DNA from: Sphaerulina vaccinii | Lineage: Eukaryota > Ascomycota > Dothideomycetes > Mycosphaerellales > Mycosphaerellaceae | Direction of reading: 5' to 3' | DNA: 64,000 bases | Assembly: GCA_022570795.1 (NCBI GenBank) | Contig: JAKUDP010000007.1 | Coordinates: 1 to 64,000 of the forward strand | Shown: in pieces, positions 46,378-57,932 of the stretch | Position numbering within the stretch: position 1 is the stretch's first letter | How the letters are laid out: each line of letters begins with the position of its first letter | Position numbers and translations under genes: made by a program | Notes under the pieces: generated by a model | The model's database searches: none | What the model saw: the letters and a program-made list of their open reading frames with translations, nothing else | Told to the model about the DNA's origin: nothing

Positions 46378-49300
46378 TTAGTCGAATGTGAACGAACATA
46401 CTGACACTGCCCGAGACAGGTAGCATGTTCGGATGAACATGTGAACGAGTAGTTGACAAGACATGGTCATGTTGTTGTTATACCAAATTTCAAGAGAAGC
46501 CGTCTCCCTCATCCAAGATGTCGTCTCACCGAGCTGAGCTCGAACAAGGACCTGGGCCAGCTCTTGTTGTGAGTTCCCTGGCAGGCCGATCTCGTGAATG
46601 CTGCTGATCGTGAGCGCAGTGTTGAGGAGCTTCTTCTCCAAGCTCGATTGCATACGCGTATGCTCTGTCCAAGGCAGGTATATGCGTTCGATCTCCTGCT
46701 CGAAATCTTGGAAGAGTCTGCGAATGCGCATAAATGCCTGTGCCTCGGTGGCGTAATTTGGCGGAGGTTCGCACACAAATGCAGTACAGCAGGTAGTGTG
46801 GAAATTGTGACCCAAGAGGTGCAGCGACATTGGCACTATCAGTACCTTGATGCACGAGGCAGGGTCAAGGAACTGGCGAATCTTTTCTTGTCTATCAGCC
46901 TGGCTCTGGGACGAATCGAGCACGTGGCATTTGATGCCACAATATGACAGCAACTTGTGACCGAGTGTGGCCGATTTTGATGACTGGAAGAGTACCAGCG
47001 AGTTGTTGTGGCCATCCTCCTTCTTCTGCATAGTCTCCCATACACGAGTAGCGAGGTATGGAAAGATAGGGCCACCCCAGGAAAAGGCACGCAGCACTGT
47101 TGCGGTGTCGTTGAAAGGCGACTTGTGGTACTTCTCTGGGTCAAGGCCTCGCTTTGAATGCATCTGGCAGGTGATCATCGGGAGACCAGCTTCTCTCCAC
47201 GTGTAGCACAAGACTCTTCTTGGCATGTGTCGTAGTGCGTACAAGCCGAGATGAGTGGACCATTCGAGAAGGTTCCACCAAGTGGAACCTGGCTTGAATA
47301 AGAATGGTGGTGCCTCTTTGTTTATCCCTGGAGCGTCATTGTGGATGTATTGTTCTGGGCTTGCCACGATGTTCGTGCAGACAAACAAATCTCCAAAGTT
47401 GAAGCTGGTTGGAAGATCTTTGTGTTTGATTTGTTCGCTTTGGACTTTGTATTCTTCGAGTGATGTGTTCCTGGAAACACTTCGTAGTTCCAGCTCTCTG
47501 GGTGGAGCATCCGATATGTACCAGTCTTGTACAATGCTGGGTTTTCAAGAGAAGCTGTCATGGATGGCCGAGGCCTAAAGGCTGGTTCTATAACGTCGTC
47601 CACAGAACGACGTGGTCGTCGCTCACGCACACGACTCTCACGGTTCAGCATTGGTGCTGTGAGGACGCCCAAGTTGTCTGTCTCGACAGCCTCTTCATGT
47701 ATGGCGAGATGCTTCTCGGGTGTGGGACCCATGCGGTCGCGCGGCCGGCAGGACTCTGGGCGAATGCTCTTGATGAACCCATACCAGATGCGATTGGCTG
47801 GATAGTGCTTGCACTGGAACTTGGGTTGGTCGCGAATGAATCTTAAGATACGATCCGGATCGCTCTGGTATTGACCGTCGGGTACCTCGCATCTTGGCTC
47901 CCAGCCTGCACGAAAAGCGCCATTGCGGCCGTGGACTAGGTGGTCGTCTGGAGAATGTGCTGGGCGGACTGGCGGACCCTCAACTCCGAGAGTGGCAATG
48001 TAATTTCGTAGTTCAACCTCGTGGTCTGGGACAGTGATCGCACCACCAGCCGAGACCTGCGCATCAAAGTCTCTATCGTGATCGATGCTGGCCGATGCTA
48101 CGTTGGTCAAGCCACGAATGTCATTCGAGTTATCAATAATGACACTACCGGTGTGGAAATGCAAAGGTAATGGATTAGCGGTGACCAGAGCCTTGCCAGT
48201 CAAGGTGAACTCGGACTTTCGGAGTCTCTGTGCCTCATCAAGATTGATGCGGAAAAATCTGTTGTGCAGAGCATTTGCATTGAGGATTCGTTGCCAGTTC
48301 TGTTGGAGATACTCATATGTGCATATCGCAATGTTGTAGTGGCAGTTGACGGCAGTGAAGAACTCATGCCCACTGTTATCGACTAGATCGAGGCGTTGAG
48401 TGGCGAAGTTTTTGCATGGCTGCACCTCAGGGCTGCCTATGCCGTATATGCTGTATTCACGCCCGAGTCCGCGACGGTACTCATCCAGCGCGTCTGCCAT
48501 CATCGACTTGGGCACAACCACGAGTTGTGGTCGTCTCCATTCCTCTGAGGAACAAGATGCGTGTAGCTCAGCCGCTTTGTCGCAAGCAAGGATCTGGCTC
48601 ATGATTTGTATCGTCTTTCCAAGGCCCATCTCGTCGGTGCAGAAGGACCTGCCATAACTCTTCTCCATCAACAGCACCCAAGCCAAATAGCATTCTTGAT
48701 GCGGCTCGAGTTCAGCGCCAGGATTGCCGTCTTCATTCTCAGTTTCCTTGGTATTTGGCCATCTGTTCTTGACATATGCAATGTCTTCGCGAACGCCATC
48801 GAGGAGGTCATTGATAGTGACGCGGGCCTGGAGCAAATTGTGCACGTCGGTGTTGTCGTGTCAACTGAGCAGCGTGGCAACGTCGTCGCAGTTGAGTACA
48901 AATGACTTGATCTGCGCTAGCTTTTCTGGCGCTGTAGTCTCATCACCATCATCATCATCGAGATCAGTCTTCAGCGAGGCACCAGCCGCCGCATCACGCA
49001 TGCTGAGACCCGTGCTTCTGGCATGAGAATTGGTAGTGTCCTTTTGTCTTATGCGGTCTCTGTCGTCAACAATGGTGTAGCAGATTTCTATGCAATACTC
49101 AGTGCGCAGCTCGTTGTTCTCCCAGTTGCCCTGCATCACTGGTCCAGTCGGGAAGCTTCTGCTGTCAGGTCCAGCACGGATTCGAAATCGAGGAGGAAGC
49201 TGCATGTTGTGATCCACTATCACTATGAGACTGAGTTGGTCATTGATGTGTCTGTCGCGAATGGCCACCCAATCACGCTCGTTCGTAAGCTCCGTCTGAG

Positions 49301-49676
49301 TAGCAACGCCTTCATTCCATCTAGTAAGATGAAAAATGCTGCCGGTGGTCGTGCCCGCAAATGCTGCAATTGCCCAGACGCGCATGCCGGCCAAGCTCAA
49401 ATTTGTAAGAAGTGGCGTGCGCTGTTAGTTTGCCTGATCCATTGCGTCTTGTCCAGCGAGGACAGCCACGACTTCAACATCGTATGTCTCAGTGGTATTG
49501 CAGATGGTTTGCAGATTGAGGTTGGGGTTGGCTGCGATGAAGTCGTCTGCGATCTGCATCGTTCTGTGGTTGTTGCCGGGGTTGCGATTCGGGTAGGTCG
49601 TGTGAATGTTGTGACGGCCTTGACCTGTGAACTGCTTTGAGAAGAACTCATATACTTCGAAGACGAAAGTGTTCAC
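46378..49676 (-). CDS. SNF2-like ATPase/helicase-like protein, 5' part doubtful
   Basis: The coherent part runs 49,400 down to 46,378, with two inferred introns: 48,828-48,899 (72 nt, removes an in-frame TGA) and 47,471-47,532 (62 nt, GTACAA...CAG, restores the frame into SLEEYKVQSEQIKHKDLPTS). Walker A is DEMGLGKTIQ (about 48,610-48,640), Walker B is LDEAQ, and the C-terminal helicase half shows SLVLFQSSKSA, VLIVPMSLHLLGHNFH and MRIRRLFQ, matching SNF2 motifs IV-VI. SNF2 ATPases move along DNA to remodel chromatin or aid repair. The spacer between the two halves lacks a RING domain. Upstream, 49,428-49,676 continues in the same frame behind a TAA at 49,425-49,427 for which I found no convincing intron. 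It could be a lineage-specific gene, partly decayed. Confidence 0.65.
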
Positions 49677-49733
49677 GCGACGATGAGCTTCAGCTGTATT
49701 CGCGCCCCTGTGGAGATAGTAGTCGGTTGGAAC

Positions 49734-50089
49734 CTAATGGCGCGCTTGTTGATCGATCTCGTCAACATCACGTCGAGTCGAGCGAATTTTGTGCTTGATG
49801 GCTCTGAGAAGTCGAGCGATGATGAGGTCTTTCGTGATGAGTGCCCAGTCAGGTGTCCTCGATGTAACGAGCTCATTGTTGCTCGCTTGGGAGAGCTGAG
49901 TCACCTTTCCATAGTTCGCACGGTATACCAGTATTAGAGGGGCATGGCGGATCTCGATCCGGTATGCCACAGACTCTGGACACTCTCGGGCGATGACGAG
50001 AAGGAGGCAGCAGCCACACCAGCTCTGTCCTCGGGAAGGTGCAACATGCGTGCCAAGGTTGGGAAGCTGGCTGTATTCTTCTGTGCCAT
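49734..50089 (-). pseudogene. Probable N-terminal remnant of the SNF2-like gene
   Basis: An ATG at 50,089 opens MAQKNTASFPTLARMLHLPE and continues to SPESVQS. A one-base frame change then leads into AYRIEIRHAPLILVYRAN, which stays open to a TAG at 49,734-49,736. Translation beyond the TAG is again in the same frame as the 49,428-49,676 segment. No suitable introns were found for either break. Confidence 0.4.
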
Positions 50090-50955
50090 CTCTGTGGGTA
50101 TTTGTTGTCTCTGATTCTGTTGGCCGTGGTCATATTGTCGTGCTGTTGGCGATGTGTTGCATCGGTACGAAAAGATGTGCAGAGATGAAAGGGAGGTCGT
50201 TTTCCAGAAAAGAAAAAGAAAAGGAAAACGAATATAAGCAGCTTTCAAAGCAGCAGATGAGCGAGCGAAAGCTCACTTCGGCCACTTACTCCGACCCACA
50301 GACCAAACTTCACCTCGCCTAGGCTTGCCGTTTCTTCACAATATTCGAATTCCCGCCTGCTATCTCCGTTCCTCGGACCTCACTTCGAGGAAGTATCTCT
50401 GAAACCGCGAGCTTCCTGGTACACTGGTCTGATACGCACTGCGCAGCGCGGCGCGGTTGTTCTCAATCCGCAGAGATGTCACCGAACCTCTCTCACATCT
50501 CACTTGCCAGCTTGCCAGCTCTTCACAACACCTCACGACGCCGTGGAATCTTCACCTCGACAGAGACATGGCGCACCGTTTGGCCTCACTTCTTCGCGTC
50601 ATCCAGAAGGGAGACCACATTCGATCTGACCTCTTCGCATCGTCCAGGAAGGCGACTGCATCTCAATTATACATTTATCACATCTATGCACATCTCGCCG
50701 ATACATACACACCACGCCCTCGCTGATGCAATTGCTGTATAAAGTCTCCTCATCCCACGCATGCAGACACTCTTTTGTTTGTTTGTACACCCATATCCCA
50801 TACATTGCGAACGCTGGCAGTAGTGTTGTCGCTGCCACATTCCGTATATGCAAATGCTGTCGTCTCTTTTTTACAGGCGACCCTTTGTAATCCCTGTCTA
50901 GCGCAAAGCTTATTTGCGATTCGCTTCCTTCTGCATACCAAAAGAACACGTGCTA
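50090..50955. other. Intergenic region
   Basis: The 3' flank of mitochondrial IF-2 and the 5' flank of the SNF2-like gene. Only short overlapping frames occur. A pyrimidine-rich region lies at 50,470-50,760. No gene, repeat or RNA was recognised. Confidence 0.4.
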
Positions 50956-53900
50956 TCACAACCTCCTCTTCTCACTAACCTCCTCATAAGTCTGAACCTG
51001 ATCGCCCACTTCAAACCCTTCCCAACCTTCAAAACCCATACCGCACTCGGTGCCTTTACGCATTTCCGTGACATCTTTCTTCACATTCTTGAGAGAAGTG
51101 ATCAATCCGTCGTAGATCTTCTCACCCCCTCTCATAATCCTCACCCTCGCACCTCTCCCAATCGTCCCATTTCTCACTTTACACCCCGCAATCTTCAAGG
51201 TCTTGCGTCCTCCAATATTAATCTCAAATGCTGCGCTGACCTCCGCCTCACCTAACACTCTGCTTGTGATGATAGGCGGTAAACGGTCTTCAAGAACTTC
51301 TTTGACATCGTCCAAAACACGATAGATGATATTATTCTCCAAAACCTTCACACCTTTACCCTCGGCGAGACCGGACATTTGAGGGTCTGCGGGGAGGTTG
51401 AAAGCTATGATATGGCCTCCAGCGGCATTTGCGAGTTCGATGTCGGATTCGTGGACGGGTCCGACGCTGGATGACAGGATCGATGGGGCGATTAAAGGAG
51501 AGCTGACGCTCATGATGTATGCCGAGACAGCTTCTGCGGATCCCGAGACGTCGGCTTTGATTATGAATGGGACTTCGATTTGTCCTGTAGATTCCTCTTG
51601 TGGGGTGTCGAGGTTATCAGGCTTCGCGATGTCCGCAGTTCCGCCTTCAACATTCGCAGTCCGTTGAGCTTGTTTCAACGCTTGAGCGTTCTCCCTCTCC
51701 CTAGCTTGTCGTTCAGCAGCTTCCCGACGTGCGGCGTTGATGGCTTCCATATCAGCTGCGGCCTTCTCACGTTCTTCGCGTTCTTGTCTAAACTCCACCA
51801 CAGACGTAGCTTTCTGTTCTGTAGGTGCTTCCAGGACTTCATCTCCAGCGCTAGGTTGATCTCTCCAGCCATCGACTTCGATGGGCATGCCAGGGCCGAC
51901 TTCAGACAGAATGCGGTCGCTTTCATTGCGAAGAGTACGGACGCGAGCCCATGTCTTACCTGCGACGATGATGTCGCCGGCGCGAAGGGTGCCTCTTCTC
52001 ACAAGAACAGTAGCGACGCGTCCACGTTCTTTGGTGGTAGCTTCCAGTACCCAGCCCTCGACTGGTCCATCAGTTTCTGCTCGATGGTCAAGGATTTCCG
52101 ATAGTGCCACAACAGTTTCCTCAAGTTCGTCCATTCCTTTGCCAGTCTTGCCAGAGACAGGCACAATCTGCGTCTCACCACCAAAGTCCTCGATTTCGAC
52201 TCCATGTCTCGCTAGGTCTTGCTTGACGCGCTCGATGTCAGCTTCTTCTTTGTCGACTTTGTTGATCGCGACGATCATGGGCACGTTTGCAGCTTTGGCG
52301 TGCTTTATGGCTTCGAGTGTTTGCGGCTTGACAGAGTCGTCTGCTGCGACGACTAGGATGACAATGTCTGTTACGTTGGCGCCGCGCTGACGCATGGCGA
52401 GGAAAGCAGCATGTCCTGGTGTATCAAGAAAAGTGATTGTCTTGCCACTGCTTGTCATTGGAACGGAGAAAGCTCCAATATGCTGAGTGATGCCACCAGC
52501 TTCACCTGCTGCGACAGAAGACTTGCGGAGATAGTCTAAAATTGTGGTCTTGCCGTGGTCGACGTGCCCCATGATGGTCACAACGGGAGGTCGGGAGGGG
52601 AGGAAAGACTGGTCCTCGAGCTCAGGCTGGGGTTTGAGATCGCGCTCTGCTTCTTCAGACATACCAGTGTCGATTGTGGGATCGAAGTTGTATTCCATTG
52701 CGATCATACCGCTTGTTTCGGAGTTGAGTGTCATGCCTGGGAAGACGTCGTCGTAGCCAAGTTCTTCGAGACGGCTGATGAAGGATTCGTAACGCACGCC
52801 GAGGAGCTGGGAAAGCTGTTGCACGCTGACAAATTCAGGTATGCTGATGGGAGTGGCGTCTTCGGACTTCTTCACTTCACGTTCGCGACGAGCATCCTTT
52901 TTCCGTTTGGCTTCCTTGGCTTCTTTTTCCCTTTGTCGTGCTGCTTTGCGTGCACGAAACTGGTCACGAGCTTCGGCTGAATCGTCTTCATCTTCATCGT
53001 ACTCTCTTCTGCCGGCACGTTGCTCCTTCCTTCCTCGACCTTTGTGCTCAACGACCTCTTCTTCTTCAGCCTCAGCCCATCGACTCTTTCGCGCAGCCTT
53101 CTCGCGAGACTGGCGCGATTCCAGGGCAGGTTCCTCATCATCTTGGATTTGAAAGCGTTCTGGGCGGCGCGCTTCTGCTACTTCTATGCGTCTTCCTCCA
53201 ACAGGCCCAAAGCTTTGCTGGGCTTCTGAGTCGCCAAAGCCTCTCCGAGGAACAAATCTTCTAGTACTTTCAAAACTTGGCTGTCTCTCAGCTGCATCCT
53301 CCGAGAAGACTTGATTAGAACCCCAAGCAGCACGAGGCTTGGCATCCCGACTTTCGAATGGGCTGCGCACTCTGTCGGAGCTCTGATCGCGATCTGCAAA
53401 AGGCTGTCTCGTTCTGCGGTCCTCACTGCGAACGCTGCTACGTGTCCTTCCCTCAGCAATGCTTCTCTCGGTGATACTCTGACGTCCGCCGTTCGGCCTA
53501 TCGAAGTGACTATCACTGCTCTTCGGGCAAAAGCGAGCGATGTGACCCTTTCCGCCACAACGGGCACAGATCTTGTCTTTGTGTGACTGGTCAGGCTCAT
53601 TGTATAATCGGCGCGAGCCTTCTTGCTGTCGTGCTGCTGGAGGCTCATAGCTTCTGAATGGTGCTGAACCGCGCTTCTCGCGTGCAAGTCGTTGCTGCTC
53701 TCGCTCCTTCTGTGCTTTGAGGCGCTCTTCTCGTTCGCGGACGTGGTTGTTGAAAGTTCTATCGACCCAGGTGGCGTCGTCGTAATCTATCTCAGGCTCT
53801 TTCTTCTGTTGTTGTTGGACTGGAGTAGATGGCGCGGGAGTTGATGATGTAGGGAATGACGTGGACGATGATTGTGTAGGTGAAGATGGTGCATTCTTCT

Positions 53901-55260
53901 TCCTCAGATGTTGCCAGTTCGCTACGTTCTCCTCATCTAAAGCAGACTGAGATGGTAGAAGCTCATCTGACTTGAAAGGTGTTGCGCGGTAGCCAGTACC
54001 ACTTTCGCTGAGAGATGCGCTGGGTGTGCGGACTGGAGGTATGTAGGTTGATCGCGACTTGGGCTGTGTGCTTGCTTCTGGTATCGGAGGAGCTGGAGAT
54101 GATGGAGCAGGGCTAGGAGCTGGGACCGGCGAAGATTGCCAGACCCACTGACCACCATTTGCATGTCCCACGATGGGTTGCCAAGCGAGTTGGCCGCCTG
54201 CAGGGACAGCAGAAGGAGGAGGCGGCGGAACTGTAGGTGGTGGAGGGGGTGCTCTCTTTGCCTGGAAAGGTTCTGTCTGCTGTGGCGGACTTGCTGCTAT
54301 TGTCTTCTCCTGAGGTGGATCATCATGTCTCGTCTCCGGCATGACTTCTGAATCACTCTCAAATGACCCAAAAGAGTTCGCTTCAATGGGCTGACTTGCT
54401 GGCTGTTCCAGACTCTCTAATCTCGCATCAATCTGTGGCGGTTCCTGTCTCTGTGGCTTTGGTGCTGGTTCTGCTTCTTCCTCGACGTGTCCAAATGAGA
54501 CAATATCTGCTGTACTTGTAAATGACTCGCTGGTATATGAGAGTGAAGGTGCATCGCTGGCATCCTCGGGTGAGTGATCATATGCTTCAGGAGCGCCAGT
54601 TTCTGTAGATGGAGGTATCGGGTCCTTTGGTATAGTCTTCTCGGTCTGCTTCTGTGTCGTCGTCGTCGGCTCCCCATCCTCTTCAAATCGACCAAAGGAT
54701 CCAATCTCCACTGCATCCTCTATCTCCAACCCCGCCACCTCTGTCTCTTCGCCCTCCGCTCGTTCAGCCACATCCTCCTCGTCTTCTCTCGGCTCATATT
54801 GTGGTTTGAAGACCTTATGCGTCCCATTCCTCGACACTTTCAGGACTTCCTCTTCCGGGACTTCTCTCTTCGCTGGAGCTTCCCCATACTGCAACGGCGC
54901 TATTGTCGGCGCAGCACTCCCCCATCCACTCCCTCCTCCAGTTTTAGGCGTCTCTGTTACTGTCGCTCCGCCACCAAAAGGATTCCCGACTTTCTTGTTC
55001 CTGTCTAGACCGATTGATCTTGCAGTCGGTCTGTTATCGCCCCTCTGCTGCTGTGAATGTTGGTCTGTCGTTCTCCGTATTCGAAACTGTTTCTTTGGTC
55101 GATTCGACTGCATAGCCTGTCCCAGTGTTTGTCCATGTTGTTGGGAGGCGAACCGTTGGCAAGAGGGACATGTCCATTTCGTCGTAGAAAGTATACTTGG
55201 CCGGATATGTCTCTTCATTATTATGAAATATGCGTGAGATGGACATTCCAACGCGTTCAT
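50956..55260 (-). CDS. Mitochondrial translation initiation factor IF-2
   Basis: This single exon encodes 1,434 residues from the ATG at 55,260. The second ATG (55,218) starts MKRHIRPSILSTTKW, a better mitochondrial presequence, so residue 15 may be the true start. The GTPase brings initiator tRNA to mitochondrial ribosomes. A long low-complexity region (residues about 50-540, Pro/Ser/Glu-rich, with a proline run) is followed by a CCHC zinc knuckle, CARCGGKGHIARFC (about 563-576), Arg/Glu-rich segments, an IF2_N-like helical module (about 800-850), and the G domain: GHVDHGKTT (about 895-903), DTPGHAAF and NKVD (about 998). Domains II-IV follow to the end. Bacterial-type core motifs are intact. 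Confidence 0.95.
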   Translation of the reverse strand: MNALECPSHAYFIIMKRHIRPSILSTTKWTCPSCQRFASQQHGQTLGQAMQSNRPKKQFRIRRTTDQHSQQQRGDNRPTARSIGLDRNKKVGNPFGGGATVTETPKTGGGSGWGSAAPTIAPLQYGEAPAKREVPEEEVLKVSRNGTHKVFKPQYEPREDEEDVAERAEGEETEVAGLEIEDAVEIGSFGRFEEDGEPTTTTQKQTEKTIPKDPIPPSTETGAPEAYDHSPEDASDAPSLSYTSESFTSTADIVSFGHVEEEAEPAPKPQRQEPPQIDARLESLEQPASQPIEANSFGSFESDSEVMPETRHDDPPQEKTIAASPPQQTEPFQAKRAPPPPPTVPPPPPSAVPAGGQLAWQPIVGHANGGQWVWQSSPVPAPSPAPSSPAPPIPEASTQPKSRSTYIPPVRTPSASLSESGTGYRATPFKSDELLPSQSALDEENVANWQHLRKKNAPSSPTQSSSTSFPTSSTPAPSTPVQQQQKKEPEIDYDDATWVDRTFNNHVREREERLKAQKEREQQRLAREKRGSAPFRSYEPPAARQQEGSRRLYNEPDQSHKDKICARCGGKGHIARFCPKSSDSHFDRPNGGRQSITERSIAEGRTRSSVRSEDRRTRQPFADRDQSSDRVRSPFESRDAKPRAAWGSNQVFSEDAAERQPSFESTRRFVPRRGFGDSEAQQSFGPVGGRRIEVAEARRPERFQIQDDEEPALESRQSREKAARKSRWAEAEEEEVVEHKGRGRKEQRAGRREYDEDEDDSAEARDQFRARKAARQREKEAKEAKRKKDARREREVKKSEDATPISIPEFVSVQQLSQLLGVRYESFISRLEELGYDDVFPGMTLNSETSGMIAMEYNFDPTIDTGMSEEAERDLKPQPELEDQSFLPSRPPVVTIMGHVDHGKTTILDYLRKSSVAAGEAGGITQHIGAFSVPMTSSGKTITFLDTPGHAAFLAMRQRGANVTDIVILVVAADDSVKPQTLEAIKHAKAANVPMIVAINKVDKEEADIERVKQDLARHGVEIEDFGGETQIVPVSGKTGKGMDELEETVVALSEILDHRAETDGPVEGWVLEATTKERGRVATVLVRRGTLRAGDIIVAGKTWARVRTLRNESDRILSEVGPGMPIEVDGWRDQPSAGDEVLEAPTEQKATSVVEFRQEREEREKAAADMEAINAARREAAERQARERENAQALKQAQRTANVEGGTADIAKPDNLDTPQEESTGQIEVPFIIKADVSGSAEAVSAYIMSVSSPLIAPSILSSSVGPVHESDIELANAAGGHIIAFNLPADPQMSGLAEGKGVKVLENNIIYRVLDDVKEVLEDRLPPIITSRVLGEAEVSAAFEINIGGRKTLKIAGCKVRNGTIGRGARVRIMRGGEKIYDGLITSLKNVKKDVTEMRKGTECGMGFEGWEGFEVGDQVQTYEEVSEKRRL

Positions 55261-56081
55261 ACTTTTGGTCGAGGTTGCGGAGATGGAGCTGGAAATGCTC
55301 GGGAGTGCGAGATTCGGCCGAGAGAGAGTCTTACATATGAGGGGTGAGACGACATTTCTTCCTCTTTGGTATCACAACAACATGACAATATCCTATCAAG
55401 AACTACGATATCGTTGGCTCGAGGAGGCTGTCCATATTGAGCATCATAGACTGTCCAATGTTCGCCCAGTATGCTAGAAACGAGGGAAACAAAAGTCAAT
55501 GCCGTGGACTTATCTCACCTCTGAGATGGGAAGAGATTGATGGGATTAGAGAGTGCATTGAAGAATCTAGTGGAAGTGACTCACAGAGAGTAAGGCGTAC
55601 GGTGACCTTCAAATAGCTTGCTAAGCTACTGCACGAAGCTGGACAGCTAAGGAGAGTCGTACTAAGGCGATGACCTCGCAAAGTGGAAGAGCATACCGGC
55701 ATATGCATGATGTATGCATCTCACAACAGCAGTAGATGTCATCTGGAACCGCAGTTCGACTTGGCACATCAGTAGTGAGGTCGTGTTCACAGTGAGAGGT
55801 CCTCAAGCTGGTCCCCACCTCACTTCAATCATTGCAGCTTCCTTTTCACACTATGCGCAAAGCTCACATCTCAGCAGGCAGCAGTGATCTCGACTCTTCG
55901 CACACTTCAAATCCACGGCAACTCATAACAACAATTCTGCGTGCTCCACAACTTCGACCACAGACGCCATCTCTCCAGTATCTCTTGACGACGATTACAG
56001 CATTGAGGAGCATACCCGCGACTCCTGGCCGCGTCAAACCTCAGCCGGTGCACAAGCTCTCTCTACCTCACGACGACCACC
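55261..56081. promoter_or_regulatory. Divergent promoter region between IF-2 and BTB-like gene
   Basis: The two neighbouring genes start on opposite strands from this 821-bp spacer, which therefore carries both promoters. I see no clear TATA box or conserved motif. Confidence 0.5.
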
Positions 56082-57055
56082 ATGGCGGACCCGGCGCGCT
56101 CCGACTCCGACGTTTCAGAGTTTGTGCGAGTGCAGTATGGCGACAGCCATGCCGGCTATATCTATATCGAAAAGTGTGTCATCGGCAACCGCTCGAGGTT
56201 CATCGGCAAAGTCTTGACTAAGTGCGCAGTTATGGGCAAAGTCGACACCGTTACCCTTCCGCCGCTCGACCACATCAAGTTTGGCAAGATACAAGTGAGA
56301 GACATCTGTCGCGTTTACACGCATCATCTCAGAACCAAGCGACTGAACTTGGCCACTGCTTCGCTCCCCCACTTAGGCGATGAAACGGAGTTCGACGAGT
56401 ACGAGCTCCTCGTTGTGCTTCACATGATGGCCTACAAGTTCGAAGACATATTATTCAAGGACGACGTCATGGATGCACTGCACCAGATTTACCAACGCGA
56501 TGCCGGCGACAACGCCACTATATGGCTGCCTTCCGCACAGCTCCTGGAGCACATCTGTACTAACGCCTACTACGACTCCGAGCTTTTCAAATTCATCATT
56601 GATGCACATGTGCGGGCCGAATTTGTACCCGAGGTCAACCCGTACACGTATCGGACTTTCTTGGACAGGCTCACCACAGAACTGAATCGTCGCGCTAAGG
56701 AGCTTCGTCCAGTGCCATCTCCTCTAGATGCTGCACGTGCTAGCATGCAAGTCTATACGAATGCTTGCACTGCCAGGGGAGATTCGGTGGGTATCACATA
56801 TGAGCGGACTGATTGCGACTATCACGGACACGCGAAGGGAGTCGAGTGCAACAGTAAGAAGCGTAAGCGAGCAGCTGAGGATCGCGACGGTGCTGCGTCT
56901 AAGTCAGCATCGACGAAGGTATGTCGCGAAGTCCCCATCCACACGAGTGCAATGTTCCAACCACTGACACGAATAAGTAGCCTCCAACTCTTTTGAGACC
57001 ATCTGACAAAGAAGCATGGCGCAATCGATTCTTTGAGGAAGGCCAGAAAGATTGA
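56082..57055 (+). CDS. BTB/POZ-like domain protein
   Basis: Exon 1 is 56,082-56,918 and exon 2 is 56,981-57,055. The 62-nt intron is GTATGT...TAG with a CACTGAC branch site, joined in phase 0, and the product has 303 residues. The start is the ATG in ccaccATGGcgg, a strong context. Early residues VRVQYGDSHAGYIYIEKCVIGNRSRF, followed by LLVVLHMMAYKFED, resemble the fungal BTB-like fold that mediates dimerisation or Cullin-3 binding. A basic KKRKRAAEDR segment near residue 262 could be a nuclear signal. After the stop the same frame stays open for 44 codons with an acidic, coding-like composition. The family assignment is by pattern only. Confidence 0.78.
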
Positions 57056-57602
57056 TCTGCACTGTTACCTCCGAACGCGTCCCAGACTAAACATGAGGTC
57101 GTGCACGATGTCGCGGACAGCGACGATGATGCTGACATGGACGCTTTCATCGCTGGACCCAACGGAACTCAGGTCTTCCGAACAGTATGATATCGAACCT
57201 AAGGCAAGGGCAAGCACTGCGAGCAGTCTGGGAGCAAGCGAAGATACGATTCAGGCGAACTGGACGCGAGTGCGAAGCAGAGACAAAAGCGTGTACCAAC
57301 AGATCAAAGCTAGCTCTCGACGAAGCAACCACCTTCGTTGCTAATAGAGCATCAATTCATTTCATGTATTCACAAGTTGTGAGTTTGCTTTTTTCAGTAT
57401 CTGATCCCCATGGCAACATTCGCAAGTGAAGTTTCAACAAGTTCATTCACTGACCTCGCCATGCTTCGCGCTAGCCTTTCCATCTCTACCTGCTTCCCAT
57501 ACATGAAAGACTTGAGACACTAGGAGCATACCATTACATATTACACGATACAGTCTTACATCCCCAACAGACTAATCCATCACCGGTCATTCTCCCATCA
57601 AC

Positions 57603-57932
57603 ATGTCCTCCCACAAGCAAGCACCGGCTCCAACAGCCATTATGGTTCCGCCAGGCTACACTCCTCGCCTACTCTCGGAAGCCGAACTCAAGGCAAACCT
57701 CGAAAACTTCGCCAAGTACAAGGCAGAAGTCGAAGCCTCCAACAAGTCAGACTCGAAGACTCCGCTTCCAGCTTCGAGCATCAAGCGGAGTCGCGAGACA
57801 CAGAGCAGCGGCGAAATGGGCGGAGACAAGAAGCGGAAGGTCGAAGAAAAAGGTGGACTCAAGGAGGAGGAAAAGGGAATGACAGTAGGAGAGATGATGG
57901 CTTTGATGGCTGAGGCAGATAAGGATGAGTGA
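57603..57932 (+). CDS. Small lysine/glutamate-rich hypothetical protein
   Basis: This single exon of 109 residues opens with an ATG in an ...caacATGtcc context. The N-terminal third has MVPPGYTPRLLSEAELKANL, the middle is Ser/Lys-rich, and DKKRKVEEK resembles a monopartite nuclear localisation signal. It ends in an acidic Met-rich helix (EMMALMAEADKDE). I recognise no named family. Codon use and position between two genes support it as real. Confidence 0.65.
   Translation: MSSHKQAPAPTAIMVPPGYTPRLLSEAELKANLENFAKYKAEVEASNKSDSKTPLPASSIKRSRETQSSGEMGGDKKRKVEEKGGLKEEEKGMTVGEMMALMAEADKDE

Noticed and set aside
49023..49640. Plus-strand 205-codon frame
   Set aside because: It is antisense to the SNF2-like gene and shows no domain.
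52841..53264. Ser/Arg-rich plus-strand frames at 51.4-55.2 kb
   Set aside because: They are shadows of the repetitive codons of the mitochondrial IF-2 gene.
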